From assembly GCF_003386665.1 (NCBI RefSeq), contig NZ_QTUB01000001.1:4092001-4156000 (forward strand): a stretch of DNA of 64,000 nt. Direction: 5' to 3'. Every line of letters begins with the position of its first letter. Position 1 is the stretch's first letter. This DNA is from Xenorhabdus cabanillasii (GTDB lineage: Bacteria > Pseudomonadota > Gammaproteobacteria > Enterobacterales > Enterobacteriaceae). The notes under the pieces were generated by a model. The model was given only the letters and a program-made list of their open reading frames with translations, was not told the origin of the DNA and made no database searches. This document shows positions 1-11,441 of this stretch, in pieces. Both the position numbers and the translations under genes were made by a program.

Positions 1-472
1 ACTCAATATAGTTAACAGCAATATGGTCAATCGGCTTCAATGCTGGAGTCATCACTGCAACATTTTTAATTTTTTCCTGACAACTGATTACACTATCCTG
101 ACTGACTGAGTAGAGCCCATAAACAACACTTTCATTTCCTGTAGGGCCTTTTTCTAAATCTTTAATCCAACTGGCATAGCGTTCTATGCTACGTTCGATA
201 TATTTATCCAGCGAATTGTAGCAATCAATGTATGCATTCATTTTTTCGGAAATAACCTGTTCTGGATCTTGGACAGATTTCTCTTTGATTTCTTTCGTCA
301 GTTGTTCAACCTTCTCTGCAACTGAATTATTTTGCGCAGTTTCAGTTGATGACTTAGAAGTCACAGACTGTGTTAATTCTTCTTTTTTGTTATCACATGC
401 TGATAGCGCTAATGTAACACAAAGAGCTATAACCCCTTTTTTCCATTTTGCAAAATTATTATTAAAATCCAT
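1..472 (-). CDS. DUF3829-like lipoprotein, 5' part only
   Basis: This reading frame runs off the left edge of the window, so only the N-terminal half (about 157 residues) is present. I chose the ATG at 472 because AAGGA lies 6 nt upstream of it; the in-frame ATG at 478 touches that AAGGA directly and would be poorly placed. The N-terminus is a lipoprotein signal: KWKK, a hydrophobic stretch, then the lipobox LSAC with the lipidated cysteine at about residue 26. A low-complexity Lys/Glu/Ser linker and a Tyr/Lys-rich domain follow. The layout resembles DUF3829 (YiiG-type) lipoproteins of unknown function. The family call is from memory of the pattern and is moderate. Confidence 0.6.
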   Translation of the reverse strand, partial: MDFNNNFAKWKKGVIALCVTLALSACDNKKEELTQSVTSKSSTETAQNNSVAEKVEQLTKEIKEKSVQDPEQVISEKMNAYIDCYNSLDKYIERSIERYASWIKDLEKGPTGNESVVYGLYSVSQDSVISCQEKIKNVAVMTPALKPIDHIAVNYIE

Positions 473-739
473 TGCCATTCCTTACATAAGATTTTTTAAG
501 GTAGACAAAATACCTTTTGAAACGATGAATATCAAGGTAGTCAGGTCACAATAAAGTAACCAAATTAATGAATTAAGACATCAATAAGATAATCGGCAGG
601 ATTTTGATTTTTTCTGAATTTATTTTAATAGTGCATTAAAGGAAAGCAGGCAGGTTTTACGCCTAATTTATCAATCAAGAAGAAATAAAACACCAAGGGG
701 ATAATAAATTAAATTAATTAATAATTAAATTCCCCTAAG

Positions 740-780
740 AAACGCCGCTTCATACAAAAGTAATCATTCAGACGGCGTTT
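740..780 (-). terminator. Candidate terminator hairpin downstream of apbC
   Basis: AAACGCCG (740-747) pairs perfectly with CGGCGTTT (773-780) across a 25-nt loop, about 30 bp past the apbC stop codon. The loop is long and there is no clean U tract on either strand, so termination is plausible but not certain. The rest of the 473-810 gap is AT-rich and shows no gene. Confidence 0.45.
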
Positions 781-810
781 AATTGAGACATGTTTATTCA
801 ATAAATTAAA

Positions 811-1923
811 TCAAACTTCACGAAAAGAAATTTCAGTCGGGATTTTCTCTCCGCGCCAGTACATCTGGGCAGAAATATTAGCGGCAATTTCACGATAAAT
901 ACCCGCAAATTCGCTATCAGGTTGACTGATAACCGTAGGCTCTCCGCGATCAAGATCTTCACGCAGTGAAATATGCAGAGGGATCTTGCCCAATAATTGG
1001 CATTTGTATTTTTCCGCCAGTTTTTCTGCGCCTCCCTCGCCAAAAATCGGTTCATGTTTGCCACAGTGACTACAGATATGTGTGCTCATGTTCTCAATAA
1101 TACCTAACACTGGTACGTTGACTTTTTGGAACATGACAATGCCTTTCATAGCATCAATCAAGGCAATATCCTGCGGTGTTGTGACAACCAATGCACCAGT
1201 CACGGGAATATTCTGGGATAACGTTAACTGGATATCCCCAGTTCCCGGTGGCATATCGATTACCAGATAGTCCAGATCCGGCCACAATGTATCTTGTAGC
1301 ATCTGCATAAGTGCCTTACTGGCCATCGGGCCACGCCATACCATTGCGTTATCACCGGTGACAAGATAACCAATGGAATTTGTCGCCATGCCATGTACCA
1401 TAATTGGTGCCATGTGCTGACCATCAGGTGAAGTCGGTCGCTCTTTGGCTGTCCCAAGCATATCAGGAACCGATGGGCCGTAGATATCTGCATCCAGAAT
1501 ACCTACTTTTGCCCCTTCCTGAGCCAAAGCCAGTGCCAGATTCACTGCCGTGCTGGATTTACCCACACCACCTTTTCCTGAACTGATTGCCAGAATGTTA
1601 CGCACGCCATTAACACCCGGTAAGTTGTTAGCTCGGCGTAAGGTACAGATATCATGGGAAAGCCGCCATTCAACACTTTTTGCACCTGTAGCAGCTTGTA
1701 AGAGATGAATTGTTTCTTCCTTCAGTGTTTCAAAAGCTCGTTTCCAGACGAAAGGCATCATTAATTCAATATGTAGTATCTCATCCAGAACAGTACAACG
1801 ATGCAATGCTTTCAGAGTCACTAAATCTTGTTCTAATGTCGGATGTTTAAATGCTGCCAATATTTTCGCAACGCTTTCTCTCAGCAGGTCAGGATTGGTC
1901 TGCTCGGGGGATTGTGAGTTCAT
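811..1923 (-). CDS. apbC: Iron-sulfur cluster carrier ATPase ApbC (Mrp)
   Basis: ApbC/Mrp is a cytosolic P-loop ATPase that binds and transfers Fe-S clusters. The 370-aa protein has the family's usual length. An N-terminal DUF59-like region (about residues 10-85) is followed by the deviant Walker A GKGGVGKSS near residue 115 and the DADIYGPS and DMPPGTGD motifs. The C-terminal ICSHCG supplies the CxxC that bridges a cluster in the dimer. The gene is divergent from metG with about 180 bp between them, the same arrangement as in E. coli. Nothing is missing from the expected motif set. Confidence 0.96.
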   Translation of the reverse strand: MNSQSPEQTNPDLLRESVAKILAAFKHPTLEQDLVTLKALHRCTVLDEILHIELMMPFVWKRAFETLKEETIHLLQAATGAKSVEWRLSHDICTLRRANNLPGVNGVRNILAISSGKGGVGKSSTAVNLALALAQEGAKVGILDADIYGPSVPDMLGTAKERPTSPDGQHMAPIMVHGMATNSIGYLVTGDNAMVWRGPMASKALMQMLQDTLWPDLDYLVIDMPPGTGDIQLTLSQNIPVTGALVVTTPQDIALIDAMKGIVMFQKVNVPVLGIIENMSTHICSHCGKHEPIFGEGGAEKLAEKYKCQLLGKIPLHISLREDLDRGEPTVISQPDSEFAGIYREIAANISAQMYWRGEKIPTEISFREV

Positions 1924-2103
1924 CCCGGCTCCTTTTGATTTATCTTTTTCAACCTAAAACTGTTCGTCCATCATAGCAGAAGCAGGCAACTTACGATAAG
2001 AACAAAACAAAAGAGATGAAGTTCTCGCATTACCCTAGCGACAATGCTTCTTATCAGGTAACATCAAAAACCCTTTTCAATTTATGGAAGTCAGATCCTA
2101 ACT

Positions 2104-4131
2104 ATGTCTCAAGTCGCGAAAAAATTACTGGTGACCTGTGCGTTACCCTATGCTAACGGTCCAATTCATCTCGGTCACATCTTAGAACACATTCAGGCTG
2201 ATATTTGGGTTCGTTATCATCGAATGCGCGGCAAAGAGGTTCACTTTGTCTGTGCTGACGATGCTCATGGTACACCAATCATGCTGAAAGCTCAGCAAGC
2301 AGGGATTCCGCCAGAAGAGATGATCGACAAAGTGCACCTGGAGCATCAGCAGGATTTTGCCGGTTTTGCTATCAGTTACGATAACTACCATTCTACGCAC
2401 AGTGAAGAAAACAGAGCGCTTGCGTCAGAAATTTATCTGAAACTGAAAAAAAACGGTTACATCAAGAATCGCACCATTTCTCAACTGTTCGATCCAGAAA
2501 AAAGCATGTTCCTGCCTGATCGTTTCGTCAAAGGCTCCTGTCCGAAATGTAAGGCGGAAGATCAGTACGGCGATAACTGTGAAGTGTGTGGAACAACCTA
2601 TTCTCCAACAGAGTTGATCAACCCTCGTTCGGTTGTATCCGGCGCAACACCAGAGCTGCGTAGCACAGAGCATTTCTTCTTCGACCTGCCAGCATTCAGC
2701 GATATGCTGCAACAATGGACTCGCTCTGGCACCTTGCAAGAACAGGTAGCAAACAAAATGCAGGAGTGGTTCGAAGCAGGTCTGCAACAATGGGATATCA
2801 CTCGTGATGCGCCTTATTTCGGTTTTGAGGTTCCTGATGAACCGGGTAAATATTTTTATGTCTGGCTGGATGCACCAATCGGCTATATGGGGTCATTCCA
2901 GAACCTGTGTGACAAACGTGGTGACCTGAATTTCGATGAATTCTGGGCGAAAGATTCCAAAGCAGATCTTTACCACTTCATTGGTAAAGATATCGTCTAT
3001 TTCCATAGTCTGTTCTGGCCAGCTATGTTAGAAGGCAGCAATTACCGCAAGCCAACCAACGTATTTGTTCACGGTTACATTACTGTCAACGGTACTAAGA
3101 TGTCTAAGTCTCGTGGAACTTTCATCAAAGCAGAGACTTATCTGAAGCATCTGGATGCAGACTGTCTGCGTTATTACTACGCAGCAAAACTCTCTTCCCG
3201 TATTGATGATATCGACCTGAATCTGGAAGACTTCGTTCAGCGCGTAAACAGTGACATCGTCAACAAAGTCGTTAATCTGGCTTCACGTAACGCTGGTTTC
3301 ATCAATAAGCGTTTTGCCGGCAAACTGGCAGATCAGCTCGCTGATCCTGTGCTGTACCAGAAATTTATTGATGCCGCACAGGGAATTGCAGAAGATTTCA
3401 CTAATCGTGAATTTGGTAAGGCTGTTCGTGAAATCATGGCATTGGCAGATCTCGCTAACCGTTATGTTGATGAACAAGCACCATGGGTTGTGGCGAAAGA
3501 AGAAGGCAGGGATGCAGATCTTCAAGCTATCTGCTCAATGGGCATCAACCTGTTCCGCGTGCTGATGACTTACCTGAAACCTATTATTCCGGGCCTCGCT
3601 GCCCGTGCAGAAACATTCCTGAATACTGAACTGACTTGGGATGGTATCCAGCAACCTCTGCTGGATCATGATGTTTCACCATTTAAGGCGCTGTTTAACC
3701 GTATCGATATGGCCAAAATTGAAGCAATGGTAGATGATTCCAAAGAGAACATTGAGCCACAAAAAACCCAGACAGGCCCTCTGGCAGATGATCCAATTCA
3801 GGACACCATCACATTTGATGATTTTGCCAAAGTTGATCTACGTATCGCATTGATTAAACAGGCTGATTTTATTGAAGGCTCAGATAAACTGCTGAAACTG
3901 ATCCTTGATCTTGGTGGTGAAACTCGTCAAGTCTTTTCCGGCATCCGTGCTGCTTATCCGGATCCAAAAGCATTAGAAAACCGCCTGACCGTTATGGTAG
4001 CTAATCTTGCTCCACGTAAAATGCGTTTTGGTATTTCAGAAGGCATGGTGATGGCAGCAGGCCCCGGAGGAAAAGAAATTTTCCTGTTAAGCCCGGACAG
4101 CGGTGCTCAGCCTGGTATGCAGGTTAAGTAA
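2104..4131 (+). CDS. metG: Methionyl-tRNA synthetase
   Basis: MetG charges tRNA-Met with methionine in the cytosol. The 675-aa class I synthetase shows the HIGH-type signature HLGH near residue 21 and KMSKS near residue 333. A zinc knuckle (CPKC...CEVCG, about residues 145-161) marks the CP1 domain. A C-terminal Trbp111/EMAP-like tRNA-binding domain spans about residues 570-675 ([11 protein letters not shown] at its start). The length equals the E. coli form, which is a dimer through the C-terminal domain. It is transcribed away from apbC and ends in a strong terminator. Confidence 0.98.
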   Translation: MSQVAKKLLVTCALPYANGPIHLGHILEHIQADIWVRYHRMRGKEVHFVCADDAHGTPIMLKAQQAGIPPEEMIDKVHLEHQQDFAGFAISYDNYHSTHSEENRALASEIYLKLKKNGYIKNRTISQLFDPEKSMFLPDRFVKGSCPKCKAEDQYGDNCEVCGTTYSPTELINPRSVVSGATPELRSTEHFFFDLPAFSDMLQQWTRSGTLQEQVANKMQEWFEAGLQQWDITRDAPYFGFEVPDEPGKYFYVWLDAPIGYMGSFQNLCDKRGDLNFDEFWAKDSKADLYHFIGKDIVYFHSLFWPAMLEGSNYRKPTNVFVHGYITVNGTKMSKSRGTFIKAETYLKHLDADCLRYYYAAKLSSRIDDIDLNLEDFVQRVNSDIVNKVVNLASRNAGFINKRFAGKLADQLADPVLYQKFIDAAQGIAEDFTNREFGKAVREIMALADLANRYVDEQAPWVVAKEEGRDADLQAICSMGINLFRVLMTYLKPIIPGLAARAETFLNTELTWDGIQQPLLDHDVSPFKALFNRIDMAKIEAMVDDSKENIEPQKTQTGPLADDPIQDTITFDDFAKVDLRIALIKQADFIEGSDKLLKLILDLGGETRQVFSGIRAAYPDPKALENRLTVMVANLAPRKMRFGISEGMVMAAGPGGKEIFLLSPDSGAQPGMQVK

Positions 4132-4184
4132 TCACCTGATATTCTGAGACTGATGTTCTGAAAAGCTGATGTTCCGAAAACAGT

Positions 4185-4212
4185 AAAGCGGGTTTTTTGA
4201 ACCCGCTTTTTA
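4185..4212 (+). terminator. Rho-independent terminator of metG
   Basis: AAAGCGGGTT (4185-4194) pairs with AACCCGCTTT (4200-4209) across a 5-nt loop and is followed by further T residues. It lies about 55 bp after the metG stop. Confidence 0.85.
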
Positions 4213-4281
4213 ATGTGACCTATAGCACATTAACAATATTAATCGTATGATGACCCTCTTTACATTGAGGAATTATACGTT

Positions 4282-4722
4282 ATGTCTTTCCAAAACGTAC
4301 TCATGGCAGGTTGGCAATATCTGCGTGCATTTGTGCTGCTCTATTTATGCCTCATTGTAGGGAATCTCATTTCAGCACATCTCCCCTTCTCTCTCCCCGG
4401 TAGTATTATTGGCTTGCTTCTTCTGTTCTGTTTGCTGGCGCTTCAGATTATTCCCGCTCATTGGGTAAAACCGGGCTGTAGCTTATTGATGAAAAACATG
4501 ACATTGCTCTTTTTACCCATCGGGGTTGGTGTCATGGAATATTATCCACAACTGAGCCAGCAGATACTCCCGATTGCCCTTTCCTGTATCATCAGTACCG
4601 TCATCGTCATGATTACCGTTGCTTACAGCTCTCATTATGTCCACCGCGAACGCACCATTATCGGCACCAATCACAAAAAACAATTACCAGAACAGAAATC
4701 ATCACAACAGGAGGGAAAATAA
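4282..4722 (+). CDS. yohJ: LrgA/CidA-family membrane protein YohJ
   Basis: A 146-aa inner-membrane protein of the CidA/LrgA (holin-like) family with about four hydrophobic segments and the family-typical [13 protein letters not shown] near residue 37. The C-terminus is a polar, basic tail (about residues 120-146), a little longer than the 132-aa E. coli YohJ. It is followed 2 bp later by yohK, so the two form an operon. By family knowledge, LrgA/LrgB pairs act in murein hydrolase control or small-metabolite export; in E. coli the yohJK and cdd genes are also neighbours. No direct function can be read from sequence alone. Confidence 0.9.
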   Translation: MSFQNVLMAGWQYLRAFVLLYLCLIVGNLISAHLPFSLPGSIIGLLLLFCLLALQIIPAHWVKPGCSLLMKNMTLLFLPIGVGVMEYYPQLSQQILPIALSCIISTVIVMITVAYSSHYVHRERTIIGTNHKKQLPEQKSSQQEGK

Positions 4723-4724
4723 AA

Positions 4725-5420
4725 ATGCTAAACCATATCTGGTGGTCACTGTCATTAACCCTGGCTGTCTTTTATGTTGCCAAAAAACTATCTGTCCGAC
4801 TCAGATTTCCTGTTTTCAACCCTTTATTGATATCAATGGCAGTCATCATTCCTCTGTTGCTGCTGACTCACACCTCTTATGAACACTATTTTGCCGGTAG
4901 CCGGATATTAAATGATTTGCTACAACCTGCTGTTGTTGCTCTGGCCTTTCCGCTGTATGAACAGCTCCATCAAATCCGTGCTCAATGGAAATCTATTATC
5001 AGTATCTGCTTCATCGGCAGTGTTACTGCAATGGTCACAGGTACAGCTATTGCTTTATGGGCAGGTGCTACCCCTGAAATTGCGGCTTCTGTGTTACCAA
5101 AATCAGTGACAACCCCTATCGCCATGGCAGTGGCTCATTCTATTGGGGGTATTCCAGCCATCAGTACCGCCTGTGTCATTGCTGTCGGTATGTTAGGTGC
5201 GATTTTTGGCCATAATCTGTTTAATTTATTGAAAATTAAAACCCAAGCCTCCAGAGGATTAGCAATGGGTACAGCTTCTCATGCCGTAGGAACTGCACGA
5301 TGTGCTGAAATAGATCATGTCGAAGGTGCGTATAGTTCGCTGGCACTGATGACTTGCGGCGTTATTACTTCATTGATTGCGCCTTTCTTATTTCCTATGT
5401 TACTGCATCTTTTTGGTTAG
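4725..5420 (+). CDS. yohK: LrgB-family membrane protein YohK
   Basis: A 231-aa multi-pass inner-membrane protein of the LrgB/CidB family, the partner of YohJ. The conserved core SVTTPIAMAVAHSIGG (about residues 126-141) and GTASHAVGTARC (about 182-193) are present. The start ATG sits 2 bp beyond the yohJ stop; the preceding AGGAGGG within the yohJ 3' end acts as its ribosome binding site. A role in export of small molecules or murein hydrolase control is inferred from the family. The following gene is cdd, which suggests a nucleoside or pyrimidine-linked neighbourhood, as in E. coli. Confidence 0.92.
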   Translation: MLNHIWWSLSLTLAVFYVAKKLSVRLRFPVFNPLLISMAVIIPLLLLTHTSYEHYFAGSRILNDLLQPAVVALAFPLYEQLHQIRAQWKSIISICFIGSVTAMVTGTAIALWAGATPEIAASVLPKSVTTPIAMAVAHSIGGIPAISTACVIAVGMLGAIFGHNLFNLLKIKTQASRGLAMGTASHAVGTARCAEIDHVEGAYSSLALMTCGVITSLIAPFLFPMLLHLFG

Positions 5421-5510
5421 TTACCAAAAAGTGAAAAAATCATTCAGATAGTAAAAAATTTGACGTAAGTTGTTAAAATAATATCTTTGTTACATTAATT
5501 TCATTAATTA

Positions 5511-5526
5511 TATGGTATACATCACA
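5511..5526. promoter_or_regulatory. Weak CRP-like site upstream of cdd
   Basis: TATGG-N6-TCACA matches the CRP consensus TGTGA-N6-TCACA perfectly in one half and 3/5 in the other, 57 bp before the cdd start. E. coli cdd is controlled by CRP and CytR, so the position is plausible; the match is weak. Confidence 0.3.
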
Positions 5527-5582
5527 TTATAAACCCAACTAATCATCCTAGAATAACCTTCAATTAATTTGGAGATTATTCT

Positions 5583-6467
5583 ATGCAAGCTCGTTTTCAT
5601 GCTATCTGGTCAGAAGTTACACTTAAATTGCAAAAGGCTCTATTGCCCTACATTGGTAATGATGATTTTCCAGCTATGCTGACAGCAGAGCAGGTGGAGT
5701 CGATTAAGCAGAGTTGCGGCTTTGATGATCATGCGCTGGCACTTGCCCTGTTGCCACTCGCTGCGGCCTGCTCCATTGCTCCTATCTCACACTTTCATGT
5801 CGGTGCCATTGCACAAGGAGAAAGCGGAAACTTCTATTTTGGTGCCAATATGGAATTTGTGGGCGTTCCGTTACAGCAAACTGTCCATGCCGAACAATCA
5901 GCCATTACTCATGCCTGGTTACGTGGTGAGAAAAAACTGCTATCCGTCACTGTTAGTTGCTCACCTTGCGGCCATTGCCGCCAATTTATGAATGAATTAA
6001 ACAGTGGAATACAATTGGAAATCTGTTTACCTGATCGCCCACGGTTAACTCTGGCTGACTATCTGCCAGAGGCATTCGGTCCACGTGATTTAGGAGATAC
6101 TCCCTTGTTGCTGGATAGCATTCATCACGACTATCAGTTGGATACTAACGACGAACTCGTGCTGGCTGCACTGGATGCGGCAAATCAGAGTCATTCACCT
6201 TATAGCCAATCCCACTCAGGTATAGCTCTGATGGATGAACAAAATCGTGTTTATACTGGTCGCTATGCAGAAAATGCTGCATTTAATCCGAGCTTACCTC
6301 CTTTGCAGGCAGCTCTGATATTGATGAACATGTCAGGCAGTGATTGCCGAACCATCAAACGGGCGATATTAGTAGAAGGACAAAATAATCATCTATCACA
6401 ATGGAATGCGACTGAATCCACCTTAATTTCCCTCGGCTGTAAGCAAACAGAGTGTCATACGTTCTGA
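5583..6467 (+). CDS. cdd: Cytidine deaminase
   Basis: Cdd deaminates cytidine and deoxycytidine to uridine and deoxyuridine in pyrimidine salvage. The 294-aa protein is the long enterobacterial dimeric form. It has a catalytic N-terminal domain with the zinc-binding HAEQSA (about residue 102) and PCGHC (about residues 129-133), plus a degenerate second deaminase-like domain at the C-terminus. A clear GGAG-type ribosome binding site precedes the ATG. It follows yohK after 160 bp of AT-rich DNA that could hold its own promoter. Confidence 0.97.
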   Translation: MQARFHAIWSEVTLKLQKALLPYIGNDDFPAMLTAEQVESIKQSCGFDDHALALALLPLAAACSIAPISHFHVGAIAQGESGNFYFGANMEFVGVPLQQTVHAEQSAITHAWLRGEKKLLSVTVSCSPCGHCRQFMNELNSGIQLEICLPDRPRLTLADYLPEAFGPRDLGDTPLLLDSIHHDYQLDTNDELVLAALDAANQSHSPYSQSHSGIALMDEQNRVYTGRYAENAAFNPSLPPLQAALILMNMSGSDCRTIKRAILVEGQNNHLSQWNATESTLISLGCKQTECHTF

Positions 6468-6673
6468 CAGTTCCATTGCTAAAAAATGGCCATCCTGGAA
6501 AATTTTTGGGCAAAAACGAGAAACTAAATAACATTTAATTAGCGAATTCTGTATGTTATCTCTCATTTTTGCTCATAATGAACATATTTAAGTAACATTC
6601 ACTGTACTTATTTTTTTATCTTCTTAGGATCTATAGCCGATTTTGTTATTGATTAGTCCAAAGAGTAAGCATC

Positions 6674-8371
6674 ATGGAACTGGAACACGAAAGTAAACGT
6701 CCTCTCTATATCCCCTACGCTGGCCCCATCTTGTTGGAATTTCCCCTGCTGAATAAAGGCAGCGCTTTTACGGAAGAAGAACGCAGCAATTTCAATCTGC
6801 ATGGTTTATTACCTCAGACCGTTGAAACAATTGAAGAGCAGGCCGAACGCGCCTATCGCCAATATTGCGATTTCAAAAATGACGCGGATAAACATATTTA
6901 TCTGAGGAACATTCAGGACACCAACGAAACTCTTTTCTACCGGCTCCTTGACGCCCATCTCAGCGAGATGATGCCTATTATTTACACGCCAACCGTCGGT
7001 GAAGCGTGTGAACATTTCTCTGACATTTACCGCCGTGCCCGTGGTTTGTTCATCTCTTACCCGAACCGGGCTTATATTGATGATATGCTGCAAAACGCGA
7101 CTAAACAGAATGTTAAAGTCATCGTTGTCACCGATGGTGAACGTATCCTGGGTCTTGGCGATCAGGGGATTGGTGGTATGGGGATCCCTATCGGTAAATT
7201 ATCTTTATATACCTCCTGTGGCGGGATCAGCCCTGCTTACACCCTGCCTGTCGTGTTGGATGTGGGGACTAATAACCCACAACGCTTGAACGATCCGCTG
7301 TACATGGGCTGGCGCCATCCTCGCATTACAGGCAAAGAATACGATGACTTCGTAGATGAATTCATTCAGGCTGTAAAACGCCGCTGGCCGAATGTACTGC
7401 TGCAATTTGAAGATTTTGCCCAGCAAAATGCGATGCCATTACTGACTCGCTATCGCAATGATCTTTGCTGCTTCAATGACGATATTCAGGGTACAGCCGC
7501 TGTTGCTCTCGGTAGCCTGATTGCCGCCAGCCGTGCCGCAGGCCGTCAATTGAAAGACCAAACTGTTACTTTCCTCGGTGCGGGCTCCGCTGGTTGTGGT
7601 ATCGCTGAGCAAATCATCGCCCACATGAAATCGGAAGGTTTAAGTGATGAACAAGCCCGTGCCCGTGTATTCATGGTTGATCGTTTTGGGCTGCTCACTG
7701 ACAGGCAACCAAATCTGCTGGATTTTCAAAGTGCACTGGTTCAGAAAAGTAGCGCACTGCAATCCTGGGATGTTGACAATGATAGCCTGTCACTGATGGA
7801 TGTTGTCCGCAATGCCAAGCCTACTGTTCTGATTGGTGTTTCTGGTCAGTCCGGTCTGTTCACGGAAGAAATTATCCGTGAAATGCATAAACATTGTGAA
7901 CGCCCAATTGTAATGCCGCTGTCCAACCCGACATCACGTGTCGAAGCCCGTCCTGAAGATATTATTACCTGGACAGAAGGTCAGGCACTGGTCGCAACCG
8001 GTAGTCCATTCTCACCAGTACAATATGAAGGCCAGGAGTTCCCAATTGCACAATGTAATAACTCTTATATCTTCCCCGGTATCGGGTTAGGTGTTATTGC
8101 TGCCGGTGCCAAACGCGTGACAGATGATATGCTGATGGCTGCCAGCCGCGCATTAGCAGATTGTTCACCACTGGCACAAACTGGTTCTGGCCCGTTATTG
8201 CCATTGATTGATGATATTCAGAACGTTTCCCGTAAGATCGCTAAAGAGGTAGCGAAAAAAGCCCAGATTCAGGGGGTAGCAACGGTTACTTCTGAAGATG
8301 CACTTGAAGAAGCTATTGAGCGTAACTTCTGGAAACCAGAATACCGCGTCTATAAACGCACATCATTCTGA
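6674..8371 (+). CDS. maeA: NAD-dependent malic enzyme
   Basis: MaeA oxidatively decarboxylates malate to pyruvate with NAD+. The 565-aa length matches E. coli SfcA/MaeA. Landmarks are the tyrosine-containing YTPTVGEAC near residue 102, the catalytic and metal region [19 protein letters not shown] near residue 161, LQFEDF near 245, the Rossmann motif GAGSAGCGI near 300 and the C-terminal SNPTS motif. It sits between cdd and sanA, which are adjacent in E. coli, so maeA has been placed here by rearrangement. A hairpin terminator follows. Confidence 0.97.
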   Translation: MELEHESKRPLYIPYAGPILLEFPLLNKGSAFTEEERSNFNLHGLLPQTVETIEEQAERAYRQYCDFKNDADKHIYLRNIQDTNETLFYRLLDAHLSEMMPIIYTPTVGEACEHFSDIYRRARGLFISYPNRAYIDDMLQNATKQNVKVIVVTDGERILGLGDQGIGGMGIPIGKLSLYTSCGGISPAYTLPVVLDVGTNNPQRLNDPLYMGWRHPRITGKEYDDFVDEFIQAVKRRWPNVLLQFEDFAQQNAMPLLTRYRNDLCCFNDDIQGTAAVALGSLIAASRAAGRQLKDQTVTFLGAGSAGCGIAEQIIAHMKSEGLSDEQARARVFMVDRFGLLTDRQPNLLDFQSALVQKSSALQSWDVDNDSLSLMDVVRNAKPTVLIGVSGQSGLFTEEIIREMHKHCERPIVMPLSNPTSRVEARPEDIITWTEGQALVATGSPFSPVQYEGQEFPIAQCNNSYIFPGIGLGVIAAGAKRVTDDMLMAASRALADCSPLAQTGSGPLLPLIDDIQNVSRKIAKEVAKKAQIQGVATVTSEDALEEAIERNFWKPEYRVYKRTSF

Positions 8372-8384
8372 TATATTACCAACT

Positions 8385-8413
8385 GGCCTGCCGAAAACAT
8401 TGACAGGCCTTTT
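8385..8413 (+). terminator. Rho-independent terminator of maeA
   Basis: GGCCTG (8385-8390) pairs with CAGGCC (8404-8409) and is followed by TTTTAG, 14 bp after the maeA stop. Confidence 0.75.
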
Positions 8414-8540
8414 AGTAAAAGCTTTTAGTAATAAGTACAGCCAATCTCTATAATCCAATAAACATACTAACAATAAAGAGCGTTCTATCTGGATGCTCAT
8501 CCAATACTTGCTTCGGTATATCAAGTAAAGTAGCCTTTGA

Positions 8541-9298
<758 letters not shown>

Positions 9299-9299
<1 letters not shown>

Positions 9300-9326
9300 G
9301 AGCCTATTTTTCAAATAATAGGCTCT
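9299..9326. terminator. Shared hairpin between sanA and yeiB
   Basis: AGAGCCTATT (9299-9308) and AATAGGCTCT (9317-9326) form a 10-bp stem with an 8-nt loop between two convergent genes. No long U tract follows on either strand, so the strength is uncertain. Confidence 0.55.
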
Positions 9327-9333
9327 GCACAGT

Positions 9334-10497
9334 TTAAAATCTTTCTACCAATTTTCCAGATAGCCCCCGCCAAAGCGTTTCAACAGGCCCTTTTTGATGA
9401 TATTTCAACCACCAGCAGGCGAACCCGATATTACCCCCCCAGACGAAAGGAACAAATATTAACAATTCCAAACGGGTGAATTGATTAAATAGCTCCCAAT
9501 GATAAAAAAGCACGGTGCAAATCAAAGTTTGCATTAAATAACAGGTTAACGGCATTCTGCCAACCTGCTGGAACCAGAAAATAACTCGACAACGTGAAAT
9601 AACCGGCCAGAATCCATAAATCAGTGCCACATAAGCCAACGCCAGAAATGGTGTCGCCAGTTCAGCGATGGTATGACGCACTGTCAAAGCGGTAAAATAA
9701 CTGTACGGGTATAAATACTGAACTAACAGAGCAACAGCGTGGATCACCAGACCAACGACAAACAGCCACAACGCCATCCGACGATAATGGTAACTACTGT
9801 ATGCTCCTTTCAACCATCCATTACGTACTAACATTGCCCCACAAAGCATTGTCCCAACCATTTGCCAGCCATACTGTACCGCGGTCACGATCATTGCCCC
9901 ACTGACCTGACGCATACGATGCTCTATCGCCAATAGCCCACCATGGGTTTTCCAGTAAACTTCATGAAAAATATCCTGTTCTAATGGACGCCAGAACGTA
10001 CTATTTTCTTCCACTGGAAATAATCCCAACAGATAAAACATCATCAAACCGAACAGGTAAAAAACAACCCCCTGACCAAACAGATTGTGGCGGGTATTGA
10101 TCAAATGCAACGCAAAAATACCAGCCAAACCATATGACAGCAAGATATCGCCATCCCACAGTAAAATCCCGTGCAATAAACCAATAACCGACAGAATCAA
10201 TAGCCTGCAAAGATTCCAGTTATGCTCGCGTTGCCTCAATAACTCAAGTGACGCACCAAACAACAGCGTTAAAATAAACAAAAATTTTCCTTGCGCAAAA
10301 GTACTCAAGGCAGACCATGTTAATACATCAGAAAATAAGACATCCTCTTTATAAAAGAGATTCATATAAGCAGCATATGGCAACGCAAAACTAGAGATAT
10401 TCAGTAATAATATGCCCAAAATGGCGAAACCACGCACACTATCAAGAGCCACAATCCTATGGCCCGCTACTTCACTATTTAATTCACTACTTGTCAT
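9334..10497 (-). CDS. yeiB: DUF418-family inner-membrane protein YeiB
   Basis: A 387-aa polytopic membrane protein with about ten hydrophobic segments. The N-terminal LDSVRGFAILGILLLNI and the C-terminal PLTCYLMQTLI are hallmarks of the DUF418/YeiB group, related to acyltransferase-3-like membrane proteins. It starts 18 bp after folE, so the two are probably cotranscribed, as in E. coli. Function is unknown; transfer of acyl groups across the membrane is only a guess from distant family resemblance. Confidence 0.92.
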   Translation of the reverse strand: MTSSELNSEVAGHRIVALDSVRGFAILGILLLNISSFALPYAAYMNLFYKEDVLFSDVLTWSALSTFAQGKFLFILTLLFGASLELLRQREHNWNLCRLLILSVIGLLHGILLWDGDILLSYGLAGIFALHLINTRHNLFGQGVVFYLFGLMMFYLLGLFPVEENSTFWRPLEQDIFHEVYWKTHGGLLAIEHRMRQVSGAMIVTAVQYGWQMVGTMLCGAMLVRNGWLKGAYSSYHYRRMALWLFVVGLVIHAVALLVQYLYPYSYFTALTVRHTIAELATPFLALAYVALIYGFWPVISRCRVIFWFQQVGRMPLTCYLMQTLICTVLFYHWELFNQFTRLELLIFVPFVWGGNIGFACWWLKYHQKGPVETLWRGLSGKLVERF

Positions 10498-10515
10498 GAT
10501 AATAAAAAAGATGTA

Positions 10516-11184
10516 TCACGATAAGTGTAAGTGGCGAACGGCTCGCAAAAATTCCTGTCGTGTATTCTGACTGGACTTAAATAAACCGCCAAGAGAAGTC
10601 GTCGTTGTGGTACTGGTTGCATCACGAATACCACGGGCTTTTACACAGTAATGGACAGCATCAATAGAGATGGCAACATTATTTGTCCCAAGCAAAGTTT
10701 GTAGCGCAATTAAAATTTGCTGTGTCAGACGTTCCTGCACTTGGGGACGTTGCGCAAAAAATTGCACAATGCGGTTAATTTTTGATAATCCAATAACTTT
10801 ATCTTTAGGAATATAAGCTACAGTGGCTTTTCCATCGATAGTCACAAAATGGTGTTCACAGGTACTGGTCAGCGTGATATCTCTTACTGTCACCATCTCA
10901 TCGACTTTCATTTTATTTTCTATCAAAGTGATTTTCGGAAAATTTCTGTAGTCCAAACCCGAAAATATTTCATCTACATACATTTTTGCAATACGGCCTG
11001 GCGTATCAGCCAAACTGTCATCGCTCAAATCGAGGTTTAACAGTTTCATAATTTCTGTCATGTGTTCCTCAATGCGTGCTTTACGTACTTCAGGCTCTAA
11101 AATCTGTTCACGCAATGGGGTTTCAAGACCATGAGCAACCAGTGCCGAATGCACCAGAGCGGCTTCTGTACTTAAGGATGACAT
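10516..11184 (-). CDS. folE: GTP cyclohydrolase I
   Basis: FolE converts GTP to dihydroneopterin triphosphate, the first step of folate synthesis. I start at the ATG at 11184 (222 aa), which has GGAG 8 nt upstream and matches the E. coli N-terminus; a TTG four codons upstream (11196) is in frame but unnecessary. Zinc and catalytic residues are visible in [15 protein letters not shown] (about residues 109-123) and the second Cys in [11 protein letters not shown] (about 177-187). SLGGLFKS near the C-terminus is conserved. It heads an operon with yeiB. Confidence 0.97.
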   Translation of the reverse strand: MSSLSTEAALVHSALVAHGLETPLREQILEPEVRKARIEEHMTEIMKLLNLDLSDDSLADTPGRIAKMYVDEIFSGLDYRNFPKITLIENKMKVDEMVTVRDITLTSTCEHHFVTIDGKATVAYIPKDKVIGLSKINRIVQFFAQRPQVQERLTQQILIALQTLLGTNNVAISIDAVHYCVKARGIRDATSTTTTTSLGGLFKSSQNTRQEFLRAVRHLHLS

Positions 11185-11336
11185 TGATTTCTCCAAGAGT
11201 AATACTTCCGTTATATGATGGGTATCTGCTTACATGATATCTATTGATGGGACATCTGTTCACATTTTTACTGTGCATAACTGCTTCGGATATAGCTACG
11301 CCAAATATAGCTATACCGAATATTGAATAGCTTTCC

Positions 11337-11397
11337 CCGTCATCCGTCGTCTTTCAAACCGCATTTTTATCAGCGCATATTGAAATCCATTGGATTA
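11337..11397 (+). repeat. Dispersed intergenic repeat, copy A
   Basis: It contains GTCGTCTTTCAAA at one end and TTGAAATCCATTGG at the other, about 60 bp in all. Related sequences lie at 18643-18704, 22801-22864 (inverted), 44881-44942 and, in part, at 26096-26143, 32241-32270 and 60312-60460. It lies in the gap between folE and the MFS gene, which otherwise shows only short direct repeats. Confidence 0.6.
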
Positions 11398-11441
11398 GGT
11401 TCATAACTATACCGTCATTGCATCAATGCACCAAATCAGGA

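Noticed and set aside
798..1064. 88-aa frame overlapping apbC on the same strand
   Set aside because: Out-of-frame reading of the apbC 3' end without its own ribosome site.
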